From positions 4,494,501-4,558,500 of the forward strand of contig NZ_CP141608.1 of assembly GCF_035581345.1 (NCBI RefSeq): a stretch of DNA of 64,000 bases, written 5' to 3'. Origin of the DNA: Pseudomonas sp. JQ170C (GTDB lineage: Bacteria; Pseudomonadota; Gammaproteobacteria; Pseudomonadales; Pseudomonadaceae). The notes under the pieces were generated by a model. It was given only the letters and a program-made list of their open reading frames with translations. It had not been told where the DNA came from and searched no databases. Numbering within the stretch: position 1 is the stretch's first letter; each line of letters begins with the position of its first letter. Of this stretch, positions 18,405 to 28,070 are shown in pieces. A program made the position numbers and the translations under genes.

Positions 18405-19182
18405 ACGTCTTCTGCTTGTTTCTGCATTACTGGCCAGCGCACTGGCCCAGGCGGACGAAACCGCACCGCGCGCCAGTGTTGTCGAGGCCGATGGCTTCAC
18501 CGAGCCGCTCAAGGAGCTCAAATTCAACCCCGGTCTCAACCAGCGTGAGTTCGAGCGCTCGACCCTGGCTGCGCTTAACGTCTACGACCCCTTCGAGCCG
18601 ATGAACCGCAGGCTCTACCACTTCAACTACCGCTTCGACCAATGGGTCTTCCTGCCAGTGGTCAACGGCTACCGCTATGTCACCCCGTCGTTTGTGCGCA
18701 CCGGCGTGAGTAACTTCTTCAGCAACCTCGCTGACGTACCCAACCTGCTCAACAGCCTGTTGCAGCTCAAGGGCCAGCGCTCGATGGAGATCACCGCACG
18801 GCTGTTGCTCAACACCACCATCGGAGTGGGCGGCCTGTGGGATCCGGCGACCAAGATGGGGTTGCCCTACCAGGCCGAAGACTTTGGCCAGACCCTGGGC
18901 TATTACGGCGTGCCTGAAGGCCCTTACCTGATGCTGCCGATCCTGGGGCCGTCGAACCTGCGCGATACCGGGGGGTTGGCCGTGGATTTCGTCGCCGAGG
19001 ACCAGATCAACTTCCTCAATGTGGCCGAAGTCAGCCGCGACCATCCGGAAATCGTTGTCCTGCGGGCGGTCGACAAGCGCTACACCACCCGCTTCCGCTA
19101 TGGCCAGTTGAATTCGCCGTTCGAGTACGAAAAGGTACGTTACGTCTATACCGAGGCGCGCAAGCTGCAAATCGCGGAGTAG
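18397..19182 (+). CDS. mlaA: MlaA/VacJ family outer-membrane lipid asymmetry protein
   Basis: MlaA extracts misplaced phospholipid from the outer leaflet of the outer membrane and passes it to the Mla pathway. The 261-residue protein has the family core YDPFEPMNRRLYHFNYRFDQ and NTTIGVGGLWDPA. The reading frame has only a GTG start (18397), preceded by GGAG, inside the end of the hydrolase gene. Its signal peptide ends SALAQA-DE with no lipobox cysteine, so unlike E. coli MlaA it is predicted to be a soluble or peripherally held exported protein. The mlaFEDCB genes are not in the window. Confidence 0.92.
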   Translation: MVKRLLLVSALLASALAQADETAPRASVVEADGFTEPLKELKFNPGLNQREFERSTLAALNVYDPFEPMNRRLYHFNYRFDQWVFLPVVNGYRYVTPSFVRTGVSNFFSNLADVPNLLNSLLQLKGQRSMEITARLLLNTTIGVGGLWDPATKMGLPYQAEDFGQTLGYYGVPEGPYLMLPILGPSNLRDTGGLAVDFVAEDQINFLNVAEVSRDHPEIVVLRAVDKRYTTRFRYGQLNSPFEYEKVRYVYTEARKLQIAE

Positions 19183-19188
19183 TGAACG

Positions 19189-19232
19189 ATCGCGGGGCCA
19201 ACCCGTTCCTACAGGAGCGGGCTGGCCCCGCG
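19189..19232. repeat. REP element (variant)
   Basis: Short inverted arms ATCGCGGGGCCAACCCGTTC and CAGGAGCGGGCTGGCCCCGC between the convergent mlaA and patatin genes. Confidence 0.75.
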
Positions 19233-19240
19233 CTACGCTG

Positions 19241-20386
19241 TTACACCCCCAAAAAGCTGCACAACTCCCGGCGCTTGGCCAGGGCGTCCCGCCGCCCCAG
19301 CTCGATCAACTCACTGCAATAGCCCGCCTCGAACAGCAAGTAGCTCAGCACTCCGGCACCGCTGGTCTTGGTCGCCCCCGGCCCGCGCAGGAACAGGCGC
19401 AAGGCCGCAGGCAGGTCGCGGCGATGACGGGCGGCGATCTCGTCCAGCGGCTGGCTGGGCGCAACCACCAGCACGTCCACCGGCGCCAGGCCCAGGCGCC
19501 TACGCTCCAGGTGCTCGGGCATCAGGTGACTCAGGTGATTGAGCCGCTGCAGCAGCTCGATGTCGTCTTCCAGGCTGTCGATGAAAGTGCTGTTGAGCAT
19601 GTGCCCGCCGATCTGTGCCAGGCTCGGTTGCTGGCCGCTGTAGATGCGCGCTCGCGGGCCGCCCTCGGTTGGCCGTTGCGGGTTGCCACTGACACCGACC
19701 ACCAGCACCCGACTGGCCCCCAGGTGCAACGCCGGGCTGATCGGCGCCGACTGACGCACTGCACCGTCCCCGAAGTACTCCTCCCCCAGCTTGATCGGCG
19801 CAAACAGCAATGGAATCGCCGAACTGGCCAGCAGGTGCTCGACGCTCAAGCGAGTAGGCAGGCCGATGCGCCGGTGACGCAGCCAGGGGTCGATGGCGCC
19901 CTTGCCCTGAAAGAACGTCACCGCCTGGCCAGACTCATAGCCAAAGGCGGTCACCGCCACGGCGTGCAAGCGCTGCTGCTCGATGGCGTGGGCAATGCCG
20001 CTCAAGTCCAGGTGTTCATTGAGCAGGTGGCGCAGGGGGGAGCTGTCGAGCAGCGCTACCGGCACCGGCGCGCCCAACCCCAGCAGGCTGTGGCCGACGA
20101 AGCGACTGGCCTGGCGAATGACCCCGGGCCAGTCGCTGCGCAGCACCTGGTGGCTGCGAAAGCCCTGCCAGAAGCTGGTCAGGCGCCGGACCGCGTCGCC
20201 AAAGTGCATCGCACCGCTGGCCAGGGTCACTGCATTGATGGCGCCGGCCGAGGTGCCGACGATGACCGGAAAGGGGTTGGCAGCGCCGGGGGGCAGCAGG
20301 TCGGCAATGCCGGCCAGCACACCGACCTGGTAGGCGGCGCGGGCGCCACCGCCAGAGAGGATCAAGCCGGTGATCGGTGCTGACAT
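19241..20386 (-). CDS. Patatin-like phospholipase family protein
   Basis: A 381-residue cytoplasmic or membrane-associated acyl hydrolase with the patatin Ser-Asp dyad. The oxyanion loop is SGGGARAAYQVG (residues 10-21), the nucleophile elbow GTSAGAIN near 44-51, and the Asp is in DGAVRQSAP near 208. It has no signal peptide. Related proteins (RssA type) hydrolyse phospholipids or lysophospholipids; the substrate is unknown here. It is the last gene on this minus-strand stretch and lies 37 bp after the lipid A acyltransferase gene, so a lipid-remodelling operon is possible. Confidence 0.88.
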   Translation of the reverse strand: MSAPITGLILSGGGARAAYQVGVLAGIADLLPPGAANPFPVIVGTSAGAINAVTLASGAMHFGDAVRRLTSFWQGFRSHQVLRSDWPGVIRQASRFVGHSLLGLGAPVPVALLDSSPLRHLLNEHLDLSGIAHAIEQQRLHAVAVTAFGYESGQAVTFFQGKGAIDPWLRHRRIGLPTRLSVEHLLASSAIPLLFAPIKLGEEYFGDGAVRQSAPISPALHLGASRVLVVGVSGNPQRPTEGGPRARIYSGQQPSLAQIGGHMLNSTFIDSLEDDIELLQRLNHLSHLMPEHLERRRLGLAPVDVLVVAPSQPLDEIAARHRRDLPAALRLFLRGPGATKTSGAGVLSYLLFEAGYCSELIELGRRDALAKRRELCSFLGV

Positions 20387-20423
20387 AGAACGGGGCCCCT
20401 TCCTGAGAGTTGTGGCGCTAGCT

Positions 20424-21356
20424 TCAGCGCCGCTTGGCGTAGAGCTTCGGCGCCCCCGGCGGCCTCGATTTGAAGCGCCGGTGTGCCCACAGGTACTGCT
20501 CCGGGCACTCGCGCAGGGACACTTCGATCCACTGATTGATCCGCAGGCAGTCGGCTTCTTCGGTCTCGCCGGGGAAGTCCTGCAGCGGCGGATGAATCAC
20601 CAACCGATAGCCGCTGCCATCCGCCAGGCGCTGCTGGGTGAACGGAATCACTCGGGCCTTGCCCAGGCGCGCGAATTTGGTGGTAGCGGTCACCGTGGCC
20701 GCCTGGATACCGAACAGCGGCACGAACAGGCTCTGCTTGGCGCCGTAGTCCTGGTCGGGTGCGTACCAGATGGCGCGCCCGCTGCGCAGCAGCTTGAGCA
20801 TGCCGCGCACGTCTTCACGCTCCACCGCCAGCGAATCGAGGTTGTGGCGCTCGCGACCGCGGCGCTGGATGAAGTCGAACACCGGGTTGCCGTGCTCGCG
20901 GTACATGCCGTCGATGGTGTGTTCCTGCCCGAGCAGGGCCGCGCCGATTTCCAGGGTGGTGAAATGCAGGGCCATGAGGATGGCCCCCTGGCCATCACGC
21001 TGGGCGGCCTGCAGATGCTCCAGCCCTTCGATGTGCGCCAGGCGCGCCAGGCGGGCCTTTGGCCACCACCAACTCATGGCCATTTCAAAGAAGGCGATGC
21101 CGGTGGAGGCAAAATTTTCCTTGAGCAAACGCTTTCGCTCGACGGACGGTAGCTCAGGGAAGCACAGCTCCAGGTTGCGCGCGGCAATGTACCGGCGCTC
21201 ACCGGCGACGCGGTACATCAAGGCACCCAAGACACGGCCGATCACCAGCAATACCCGGTACGGCAGCTGCACGATCAGCCACAGCAGCCCAAGGCCCAGC
21301 CACAGCGGCCAGAAGCGTGGGTGCAGAAAATAAGGACGAAAACGCGGGCGATCCAT
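20424..21356 (-). CDS. Lipid A biosynthesis acyltransferase (LpxL/HtrB family)
   Basis: An inner-membrane late acyltransferase that adds a secondary acyl chain to lipid A. The 310-residue protein has an N-terminal membrane helix (PLWLGLGLLWLIVQLP) and the HX4E catalytic motif in ALHFTTLEIG near residue 133, then YAPDQDYG and the C-terminal HRRFKSRPPG tail typical of LpxL/HtrB. The start was set at MDRPRFRPYF (21356), since the longer open frame upstream is antisense to minC. Pseudomonas has several paralogues, so I do not assign a number. It is divergent from minC with 111 bp between. Confidence 0.88.
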   Translation of the reverse strand: MDRPRFRPYFLHPRFWPLWLGLGLLWLIVQLPYRVLLVIGRVLGALMYRVAGERRYIAARNLELCFPELPSVERKRLLKENFASTGIAFFEMAMSWWWPKARLARLAHIEGLEHLQAAQRDGQGAILMALHFTTLEIGAALLGQEHTIDGMYREHGNPVFDFIQRRGRERHNLDSLAVEREDVRGMLKLLRSGRAIWYAPDQDYGAKQSLFVPLFGIQAATVTATTKFARLGKARVIPFTQQRLADGSGYRLVIHPPLQDFPGETEEADCLRINQWIEVSLRECPEQYLWAHRRFKSRPPGAPKLYAKRR

Positions 21357-21467
21357 TAAAGATTCCGGAAAGACAAGGGCCGGGCATTCTACAACGGTTC
21401 GGCACGGGTTGCGGCTAACCGGCGTTCTCGTTATAAGTCTGGGCACTTTTTCGTAACAAGCCGCCCA

Positions 21468-22235
21468 ATGCAGACCATGAGCCCAACTCAATCGCCAGAC
21501 TCCGCCCCCGTGTTCCAGCTCAAGGGCAGCATGCTTGCCATTACTGTGCTCGAGCTGGCGCAGAACAACCTTGAAGGCCTCGACCGACAATTGGCGGCCA
21601 AGGTCGCCCAGGCGCCCAACTTCTTCAGCAATACCCCGCTGGTACTGGCCCTGGACAAGCTTCCGGCCGGCGAAGGCGCGGTTGATCTGCCCGGGCTGAT
21701 GCGCATCTGCCGCCACCATGGCCTGCGTACCCTGGCCATTCGCGCCAGCCGCATCGAAGACATCGCCGCAGCCATCGCCATCGACCTGCCCGTGCTCCCG
21801 CCCTCCGGCGCCCGCGAGCGCCCGGTGGAGCCGGAACCGGAGGTGAAAAAGCCCGAGCCTGCGCCTGCGCCTGCCCCGCCGCCACCGCCGCCTGAACCTG
21901 CAATCAGGCCGACCAAGATCATTACCACCCCCGTGCGCGGTGGCCAGCAGATCTACGCCCAGGGCGGCGACCTGGTGGTGGTGTCGTCGGTCAGCCCCGG
22001 CGCGGAACTTCTCGCCGATGGCAACATCCATGTGTACGGTGCAATGCGTGGACGGGCGCTGGCCGGGATCAAGGGCAATACCCGGGCACGGATCTTCTGC
22101 CAGCAACTCACCGCCGAAATGGTCTCGATCGCCGGGCAATACAAGGTCTCCGAAGACCTGCGCCGCGATCCGCTGTGGGGGACCGGAGTGCAGATCAGCC
22201 TGTCCGGTGACGTGTTGAACATCACCCGTCTTTAA
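21468..22235 (+). CDS. minC: Septum site-determining protein MinC
   Basis: An inhibitor of FtsZ polymerisation that, with MinD, blocks division at the poles. The N-terminal FtsZ-inhibiting domain (about 1-110, with [17 protein letters not shown]) is followed by a Pro/Glu linker ([17 protein letters not shown], about residues 125-143) and the C-terminal beta-helix domain with [26 protein letters not shown] and ARIFCQ. The length is 255 residues from the first ATG; a second ATG three codons later is also possible. It is the first gene of minCDE. Confidence 0.95.
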   Translation: MQTMSPTQSPDSAPVFQLKGSMLAITVLELAQNNLEGLDRQLAAKVAQAPNFFSNTPLVLALDKLPAGEGAVDLPGLMRICRHHGLRTLAIRASRIEDIAAAIAIDLPVLPPSGARERPVEPEPEVKKPEPAPAPAPPPPPPEPAIRPTKIITTPVRGGQQIYAQGGDLVVVSSVSPGAELLADGNIHVYGAMRGRALAGIKGNTRARIFCQQLTAEMVSIAGQYKVSEDLRRDPLWGTGVQISLSGDVLNITRL

Positions 22236-22330
22236 CGGATACTGCCGCCATTTTCCGCGCAATTTTTTCACGATTGCCGATTTTTGTATTTTTGGGACTC
22301 GACGTCCTTTTTCATTAGGGGTGAAACACC

Positions 22331-23143
22331 TTGGCCAAGATTCTCGTGGTTACATCCGGCAAGGGTGGTGTGGGTAAGACCACCACCAGCGCCGCTATTG
22401 GTACCGGCCTCGCACTGCGCGGCCACAAGACTGTCATCGTCGACTTCGACGTCGGCCTGCGTAACCTCGACCTGATCATGGGCTGCGAACGCCGCGTGGT
22501 GTACGACTTCGTCAACGTGGTCAATGGCGAAGCCAACCTGCAACAGGCCCTGATCAAGGACAAGCGCCTTGAGAACCTGTACGTACTGGCCGCCAGCCAG
22601 ACCCGCGACAAAGACGCGCTGACCCAGGAAGGCGTGGAAAAAGTCCTCATGCAGCTCAAGGAAGACTTCGAGTTCGTGGTCTGCGACTCCCCTGCCGGCA
22701 TCGAGAAAGGTGCTCACCTGGCGATGTACTTCGCCGACGAAGCCATCGTCGTGACCAACCCGGAAGTCTCCTCGGTACGTGACTCGGACCGCATGCTGGG
22801 CCTGCTGGCGAGCAAGTCGCGCCGCGCCGAGCGCAACGAAGACCCGATCAAGGAACACCTGCTGATCACCCGCTATCATCCAGAGCGCGTGAGCCAGGGC
22901 GAAATGCTGGGCGTCGAAGACGTCAAGGAAATCCTCTCGGTCGCCCTGCTGGGCGTGATCCCTGAATCCCAGGCGGTGCTCAAGGCATCCAACCAGGGCG
23001 TTCCGGTGATCCTCGATGACCAGAGCGACGCAGGCCAGGCCTATAGCGACACCGTTGACCGCCTTCTGGGCAAAAATGTGGAACATCGGTTCCTTGATGT
23101 GAAGAAGAAGGGATTCTTCGAGCGCCTGTTTGGAGGCAACTGA
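22331..23143 (+). CDS. minD: Septum site-determining ATPase MinD
   Basis: A membrane-associated ParA-type ATPase that recruits MinC and oscillates under MinE control. The deviant Walker A is VTSGKGGVGKTTT at residues 7-19, VDFDVGLRNLDL follows, and the C-terminal amphipathic helix KKKGFFERLFGGN is the membrane-targeting sequence. The 270-residue protein uses TTG as its start (22331): no ATG or GTG lies at the correct N-terminus, and AGGGGTG precedes it at a workable distance. minE follows after 3 bp. Confidence 0.96.
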   Translation: MAKILVVTSGKGGVGKTTTSAAIGTGLALRGHKTVIVDFDVGLRNLDLIMGCERRVVYDFVNVVNGEANLQQALIKDKRLENLYVLAASQTRDKDALTQEGVEKVLMQLKEDFEFVVCDSPAGIEKGAHLAMYFADEAIVVTNPEVSSVRDSDRMLGLLASKSRRAERNEDPIKEHLLITRYHPERVSQGEMLGVEDVKEILSVALLGVIPESQAVLKASNQGVPVILDDQSDAGQAYSDTVDRLLGKNVEHRFLDVKKKGFFERLFGGN

Positions 23144-23146
23144 CCA

Positions 23147-23401
23147 ATGAACCTTTTTGACTTCTTTCGTGCCAGCAAAAAAGTAAGCACCGCGTCGGTC
23201 GCGAAAGAGCGTCTACAGATCATCGTGGCGCACGAACGCGGCCAACGCAGTACGCCGGACTACCTGCCAGCCTTGCAGAAGGAACTGGTGGAGGTGATCC
23301 GCAAGTACGTCAACATCGGCTCCGATGATGTGCAGGTCGCTCTGGAAAACCAGGGCAGCTGCTCGATCCTGGAACTCAACATCACCCTGCCCGATCGTTG
23401 A
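23147..23401 (+). CDS. minE: Cell division topological specificity factor MinE
   Basis: An 84-residue protein that stimulates MinD ATPase activity and drives pole-to-pole oscillation. The N-terminal membrane-targeting segment [11 protein letters not shown] is followed by the anti-MinCD helix region ([15 protein letters not shown]) and the C-terminal dimerisation domain ([18 protein letters not shown]). It lies 3 bp after minD and ends the operon, with a REP pair 29 bp after its stop. Confidence 0.96.
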   Translation: MNLFDFFRASKKVSTASVAKERLQIIVAHERGQRSTPDYLPALQKELVEVIRKYVNIGSDDVQVALENQGSCSILELNITLPDR

Positions 23402-23429
23402 TCGGCGCCTACGGGTAACCTGCCACGGC

Positions 23430-23505
23430 GTGTAGGAGCGGGCTTGCCCCGCGATAGCGATGTCATTGAAGCATCGCTATCGCGGGGCAAGCCCGCTCCC
23501 ACACG
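23430..23505. repeat. REP pair after minE
   Basis: Inverted cores GTGTAGGAGCGGGCTTGCCC and GGGCAAGCCCGCTCCCACAC, with an inner dyad GCGATAGCGATG / CATCGCTATCGC. Confidence 0.88.
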
Positions 23506-23531
23506 CCGTTGGCGTTTGCAGAGAACACGCA

Positions 23532-24167
23532 ATGCCGCTGTCCAATGTTCATATCCTGTTCGAGGATGACGCCGTCCTCGTGGTCAACAAGCCGACCCTC
23601 CTGCTCTCGGTGCCGGGGCGCGCCGACGACAACAAGGACTGCCTGATCACCCGACTGCAGGAAAACGGCTATCCCGACGCCCTGATCGTCCATCGGCTGG
23701 ATTGGGAAACCTCGGGGATCATCCTCCTGGCCCGTGATGCCGACAGTCACCGCGAGCTGTCCCGCCAGTTCCACGACCGTGAAACCGAGAAGGCCTATAC
23801 CGCCTTGTGCTGGGGCCAGCCGGAACTGGACAGCGGCAGCATCGACCTGCCCCTGCGCTACGACCCGCCAACCAAGCCACGCCATGTGGTCGACCATGAG
23901 CAAGGCAAGCATGCCCTGACCTTCTGGCGCATCCTGGAGCGTTGTGGCGACCATTGCCGGGTAGAGCTGACGCCGATCACCGGCCGCTCGCACCAGTTGC
24001 GCGTGCATATGCTGTCGATCGGGCATCCGCTGCTCGGTGACCGCCTGTATGCCTACCCCGAAGCACTGGCCGCCCACGAGCGCCTGTGCCTGCATGCGAG
24101 CATGCTCAGCTTTACCCACCCGGTTTCCGGTGAGCGTCTGCGCTTTGAGTGTGCGGCGCCGTTTTGA
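23532..24167 (+). CDS. RluA-family pseudouridine synthase
   Basis: Isomerises specific uridines in RNA to pseudouridine. The 211-residue length and compact single domain fit RluA (23S rRNA U746 and tRNA U32 in E. coli) rather than the longer RluC/RluD with an S4 domain. The catalytic motif HRLDWETSG lies near residues 53-61 with the nucleophilic Asp, and the later motif GRSHQLRVHM is present. The ATG at 23532 was chosen because the frame upstream runs into the REP element. It is followed by an inverted repeat that separates it from the aminopeptidase gene. Confidence 0.88.
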   Translation: MPLSNVHILFEDDAVLVVNKPTLLLSVPGRADDNKDCLITRLQENGYPDALIVHRLDWETSGIILLARDADSHRELSRQFHDRETEKAYTALCWGQPELDSGSIDLPLRYDPPTKPRHVVDHEQGKHALTFWRILERCGDHCRVELTPITGRSHQLRVHMLSIGHPLLGDRLYAYPEALAAHERLCLHASMLSFTHPVSGERLRFECAAPF

Positions 24168-24172
24168 CGGCG

Positions 24173-24243
24173 CAGTGGCAAGCTGCAAGCTGCAGGCGTC
24201 AAGCAGTAGCGCCGTCTCTTGCAGCTTGCAGCTTGTCGCTCAC
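24173..24243. repeat. Inverted repeat of AAGCTGCAAGC type, copy 2
   Basis: Arms GCAAGCTGCAAGCTGCAGG and CTTGCAGCTTGCAGCTTGTC form a palindrome just after the pseudouridine synthase stop. It belongs to the same family as 3829-3912. Confidence 0.65.
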
Positions 24244-24279
24244 CCGCTAAAATGCCGCCACTGCTGTCTGGAGTGACCT

Positions 24280-25569
24280 ATGCGCGATGCACTGAATCAA
24301 GGCCTGATCGACTTTCTCAAGGCTTCCCCTACGCCCTTCCACGCCACCGCCGCCCTGGCCCAGCGCCTGGAAGCTGCCGGTTACCAGCGCCTGGACGAAC
24401 GCGACAGTTGGGCCACCGTGTCCGGCGGTCGCTACTACCTGACCCGCAACGACTCCTCGATCATCGCTTTCAAGCTCGGCCGTCATTCGCCGCTGCTCGA
24501 TGGCATCCGCCTGGTCGGCGCCCACACCGACAGCCCGTGCCTGCGGGTCAAGCCGCAGCCCGAGCTGCAGCGCCACGGTTTCTGGCAACTGGGCGTCGAA
24601 GTCTATGGCGGCGCCCTGCTGGCCCCATGGTTCGACCGCGACCTGTCCCTGGCCGGGCGTGTGACCTTCCGGCGCGACGGCAAGGTTGAAAGCCAGCTGG
24701 TCGACTTCAAGCTGCCGATTGCGGTGATCCCGAACCTTGCGATCCACCTCAACCGCACCGCCAACGAAGGCTGGGCGATCAATCCGCAGACCGAGCTGCC
24801 GCCGATCCTGGCCCAGGTGGCCGGTGACGAACGCGTCGACTTCCGCGCGCTGCTGACCGACCAACTGGCCCGCGAGCACGGCCTGAACGCCGATGTGGTA
24901 CTCGATTACGAGCTGAGCTTCTACGACACCCAGAGCGCTGCCATGATCGGCCTGCACGGTGAGTTCATTGCCGGCGCACGCCTGGATAACCTGCTGTCCT
25001 GCTATGCCGGCCTGCAGGCCCTGCTCAATGCCGACAGCGACGAAACCTGCGTACTGGTGTGCAACGACCATGAAGAAGTCGGCTCCAGCTCGGCCTGCGG
25101 TGCCGATGGCCCGATGCTCGAGCAGACCCTGCGCCGCCTGCTCCCCGACGGTGACGACTTCGTCCGCGCCATCCAGCGCTCGCTGCTGGTCTCGGCCGAC
25201 AACGCCCATGGCGTTCACCCCAACTATGCCGACAAGCATGACGGCAACCACGGCCCCAAGCTCAATGCCGGCCCGGTGATCAAGGTCAACAACAACCAGC
25301 GCTACGCCACCAACAGCGAAACCGCCGGTTTCTTCCGCCACCTGTGCATGGCCGAAGAAGTACCGGTGCAGAGTTTCGTGGTACGCAGCGACATGGGCTG
25401 CGGCTCGACCATCGGCCCGATCACCGCCAGCCACCTGGGTGTGCGCACCGTGGACATCGGCCTGCCGACCTTCGCCATGCACTCGATCCGCGAGCTGTGC
25501 GGCAGCCATGACCTGGCGCATCTGGTGAAGGTGCTGACGGCGTTCTATCGCAGTCGCGACCTGCCTTGA
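24280..25569 (+). CDS. apeB: M18-family aminopeptidase
   Basis: A zinc aminopeptidase of family M18 (aspartyl aminopeptidase type), cytoplasmic, 429 residues. Metal-ligand motifs are GAHTDSPCL (His near 86), GARLDNLLS, the adjacent Glu pair in CNDHEEVGS, and a C-terminal His in [14 protein letters not shown]. The length matches bacterial ApeB/ApeA proteins. The ATG at 24280 follows GGAGTGA. It is monocistronic, with only short spacers to its neighbours. Confidence 0.9.
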   Translation: MRDALNQGLIDFLKASPTPFHATAALAQRLEAAGYQRLDERDSWATVSGGRYYLTRNDSSIIAFKLGRHSPLLDGIRLVGAHTDSPCLRVKPQPELQRHGFWQLGVEVYGGALLAPWFDRDLSLAGRVTFRRDGKVESQLVDFKLPIAVIPNLAIHLNRTANEGWAINPQTELPPILAQVAGDERVDFRALLTDQLAREHGLNADVVLDYELSFYDTQSAAMIGLHGEFIAGARLDNLLSCYAGLQALLNADSDETCVLVCNDHEEVGSSSACGADGPMLEQTLRRLLPDGDDFVRAIQRSLLVSADNAHGVHPNYADKHDGNHGPKLNAGPVIKVNNNQRYATNSETAGFFRHLCMAEEVPVQSFVVRSDMGCGSTIGPITASHLGVRTVDIGLPTFAMHSIRELCGSHDLAHLVKVLTAFYRSRDLP

Positions 25570-25700
25570 CGGTGGGGTGTCATCGCTGGCTTGCCAGCGA
25601 TGACGCCTGCACCGGCAAGCGACCTGACCCCGGTCAAGCCCCCTCCCACTGTTTCCCGCTATGCTTGCTCCATAACTGTCAGATCCAAGGACCTTGCCGC

Positions 25701-25865
25701 ATGTCAGCTTTCCAATCCCTGTTCCTTCCGGTCATCGCCGGCCTGATCCTGCTGACCGTGGGTTTCAACATGCGCGACCGCAATATCGGCGTGTTCATGA
25801 TGTGGATCGGTACCCTCGGGATGATCGGGATCATGTGCTGGAAGATCCTCGAGAAACTCAACTGA
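25701..25865 (+). CDS. Small conserved membrane protein, function unknown
   Basis: A 54-residue protein, MSAFQSLFLPVIAGLILLT, then a short charged loop (NMRDRNIG) and a second hydrophobic helix (VFMMWIGTLGMIGIMCW). AAGGA lies 11 bp before the ATG. It sits 48 bp upstream of the mechanosensitive channel gene on the same strand and could be co-transcribed with it. I do not recognise a named family. Confidence 0.6.
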   Translation: MSAFQSLFLPVIAGLILLTVGFNMRDRNIGVFMMWIGTLGMIGIMCWKILEKLN

Positions 25866-25913
25866 CAAATACACTACACTCGGGCGATTGATCGTTTTGA
25901 GGTTGATTGTCCG

Positions 25914-28070
25914 GTGCCTGTCTTCTTCCGCGTTTTAACCCTGTTCCTGGCGTTTTTCATCGTGGCGCCCGCGCACGCCGCCGGCCTGCCGAGCCTACTC
26001 GGTGGCAGCAAGGCGCAGCCCGAGGCCACCGAACCGCTGGCACAGTCGCTGGATGAAGTGATCAAGTCGCTGGAAAACGACCAGCAGCGGGCCAAGCTGC
26101 TGGCCGACCTGAAAAAGCTGCGCGACAGCACCAAGCAGGCGCAACCCAGCGCCGAGCAGGGCGTACTCGGCCTGATCGGCTCGACCTTCGGCGAACTCGA
26201 AAAGCAGTTCAGTGGTGAGGCAAGCCCCTTCAACCGCTGGACCCGCGAGATGGAACTGGCCCGGATCGAGCTCGATGCGCGCATGGTTCCCTTGCACGAA
26301 TGGCCACCCATTCTGTTCGGCTTCGCCGCCATCATTGCCATCTGGAGCCTGGTGGCCTACGCCCTGAACTGGGTCAGTCATCAGGTGCGGCTGCGCTTTG
26401 GCCTCACTGAGGAATTGCCGCAACATCCTCGCACCTGGGACCTGGTGCGTTTCGCTTTGCGCAAGCTCGGGCCGTGGCTGGTGGCACTGGTCATCACCGT
26501 TTACCTGAGCTTCGCCCTGCCCCCGTCACTGGGCAAGTCGATGGCCATGGTGCTGGCTTATGCACTAATGGTCGGCACCTGTTTCTCGGCCATCTGTGTC
26601 ATTGCCTTCTCGCTGCTCGACGGCCCTCATCGCCACCGTGCCCTGCATATTCTTCGCCACCAGGCGTTTCGCCCGTTGTGGCTGATCGGCAGCTTCGCCG
26701 CCTTCGGCGAGGCGATGAACGACCCGCGCATGGCCAGCACCCTGGGCGATCACCTGGCCCATACCCTGGCGACTTTGGCCAACATTCTTGCCGGGCTGTC
26801 TTCCGGCCTGTTCATCCTGCGTTTCCGCCGCCCGATTGCCCACCTGATCCGCAACCAGCCGCTGTCCCGGCGCCTGACGCGCCGGGCCTTGAGTGACACC
26901 ATCGAAATCCTCGGCACCTTCTGGTACTTGCCTGCCCTGGTACTGGTAGGGATCTCGCTCTTCGCCACCTTTGTCTCCGCCGGCGACACCAGCACCGCCT
27001 TGCGCCAGTCCTTGATGTGCACGGTGCTGCTGATCCTGTGCATGGTCATCAACGGCCTGGTGCGCCGCCACGGGCTCAAGCCCCTGCGCGCCCATCGCCG
27101 TCATGCCGTGTATGGCGAACGCTTGCGCAACTTCGGCTACACCCTGGTGCACATGGCTATCTGGCTGGTGTTCATCGAACTGGGGCTGCGGGTCTGGGGC
27201 CTGTCGCTGATCACCTTTGCAGAGGGCGAAGGCCATGAAGTGGCGGTGCGCCTGTTCGGCCTGGCCGGCACCCTGATCGCCGCCTGGCTGGTGTGGATTC
27301 TCGCCGACACGGCGGTGCACCACGCCCTGACCCGCTCACGCAAAGGCCTGGCCAACACCCGCGCACAGACCATGATGCCGCTGATCCGCAACGTGCTGTT
27401 CGTGACCATTTTCATCATTGCGGTGATTGTCGCCCTGGCCAACATGGGCATGAACGTCACCCCGCTGCTGGCCGGTGCCGGCGTGATCGGCCTGGCGATC
27501 GGCTTTGGCGCCCAGTCACTGGTGGCCGACCTGATCACCGGCCTGTTCATCATCATCGAAGACTCCCTGGCCATCGACGACTATGTCGATGTCGGCGGCC
27601 ACCTGGGCACGGTCGAAGGCCTGACCATCCGCACGGTACGCCTGCGCGATATCGACGGTATCGTCCACACCATCCCGTTCAGTGAAATCAAGAGCATCAA
27701 GAACTACTCCCGCGAGTTCGGCTACGCCATCTTCCGCGTGGCCATCCCCCACAGCATGAACATCGACCAGGCCATCACCTTGATCCGCGACGTCGCGCAA
27801 AAGCTGCGCAACGATCCGTTGATGCGCCGCATTATCTGGTCGCCGCTGGAGCTGCAGGGGGTGGAGAGTTTCGAGTCAGGCTCGGCCGTTTTACGGGCCC
27901 GCTTCAAGACCGCACCTATCCGTCAATGGGAAGTGTCGCGGGCGTTCAACCTGGCCCTCAAGCGTCAGCTCGATGAAGCCGGGCTGGACTTGGCTACGCC
28001 ACGCCTGAGCGTGCAAGTGATCACCGCCGGCGCCGGCACCCCGTTCAGCGAGGCCGAGGCCAAGGCCTAG
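25914..28070 (+). CDS. Large MscS-type mechanosensitive ion channel (YbiO-like)
   Basis: A 718-residue inner-membrane channel with a signal peptide (FLAFFIVAPAHA-AGLP), a periplasmic coiled-coil region (about 35-75), several membrane helices from about residue 125 on and a C-terminal MscS module. The pore helix and beta domain are seen as NMGMNVTPLLAGAGVIGLAI then GFGAQSLVADLITG and IEDSLAIDDYVDVGG, the usual MscS pattern. Large members such as YbiO relieve osmotic downshock. The start is GTG (25914); no ATG gives a complete signal peptide. It is convergent with the GntR gene, overlapping by 4 bp. Confidence 0.88.
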   Translation: MPVFFRVLTLFLAFFIVAPAHAAGLPSLLGGSKAQPEATEPLAQSLDEVIKSLENDQQRAKLLADLKKLRDSTKQAQPSAEQGVLGLIGSTFGELEKQFSGEASPFNRWTREMELARIELDARMVPLHEWPPILFGFAAIIAIWSLVAYALNWVSHQVRLRFGLTEELPQHPRTWDLVRFALRKLGPWLVALVITVYLSFALPPSLGKSMAMVLAYALMVGTCFSAICVIAFSLLDGPHRHRALHILRHQAFRPLWLIGSFAAFGEAMNDPRMASTLGDHLAHTLATLANILAGLSSGLFILRFRRPIAHLIRNQPLSRRLTRRALSDTIEILGTFWYLPALVLVGISLFATFVSAGDTSTALRQSLMCTVLLILCMVINGLVRRHGLKPLRAHRRHAVYGERLRNFGYTLVHMAIWLVFIELGLRVWGLSLITFAEGEGHEVAVRLFGLAGTLIAAWLVWILADTAVHHALTRSRKGLANTRAQTMMPLIRNVLFVTIFIIAVIVALANMGMNVTPLLAGAGVIGLAIGFGAQSLVADLITGLFIIIEDSLAIDDYVDVGGHLGTVEGLTIRTVRLRDIDGIVHTIPFSEIKSIKNYSREFGYAIFRVAIPHSMNIDQAITLIRDVAQKLRNDPLMRRIIWSPLELQGVESFESGSAVLRARFKTAPIRQWEVSRAFNLALKRQLDEAGLDLATPRLSVQVITAGAGTPFSEAEAKA

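Noticed and set aside
25570..25700. Short dyad TCATCGCTGGCTTGCCAGCGATGA after the aminopeptidase gene as a REP element
   Set aside because: The core differs from the REP consensus of this genome; it is better read as a simple 3'-end hairpin without a clear T-tract.
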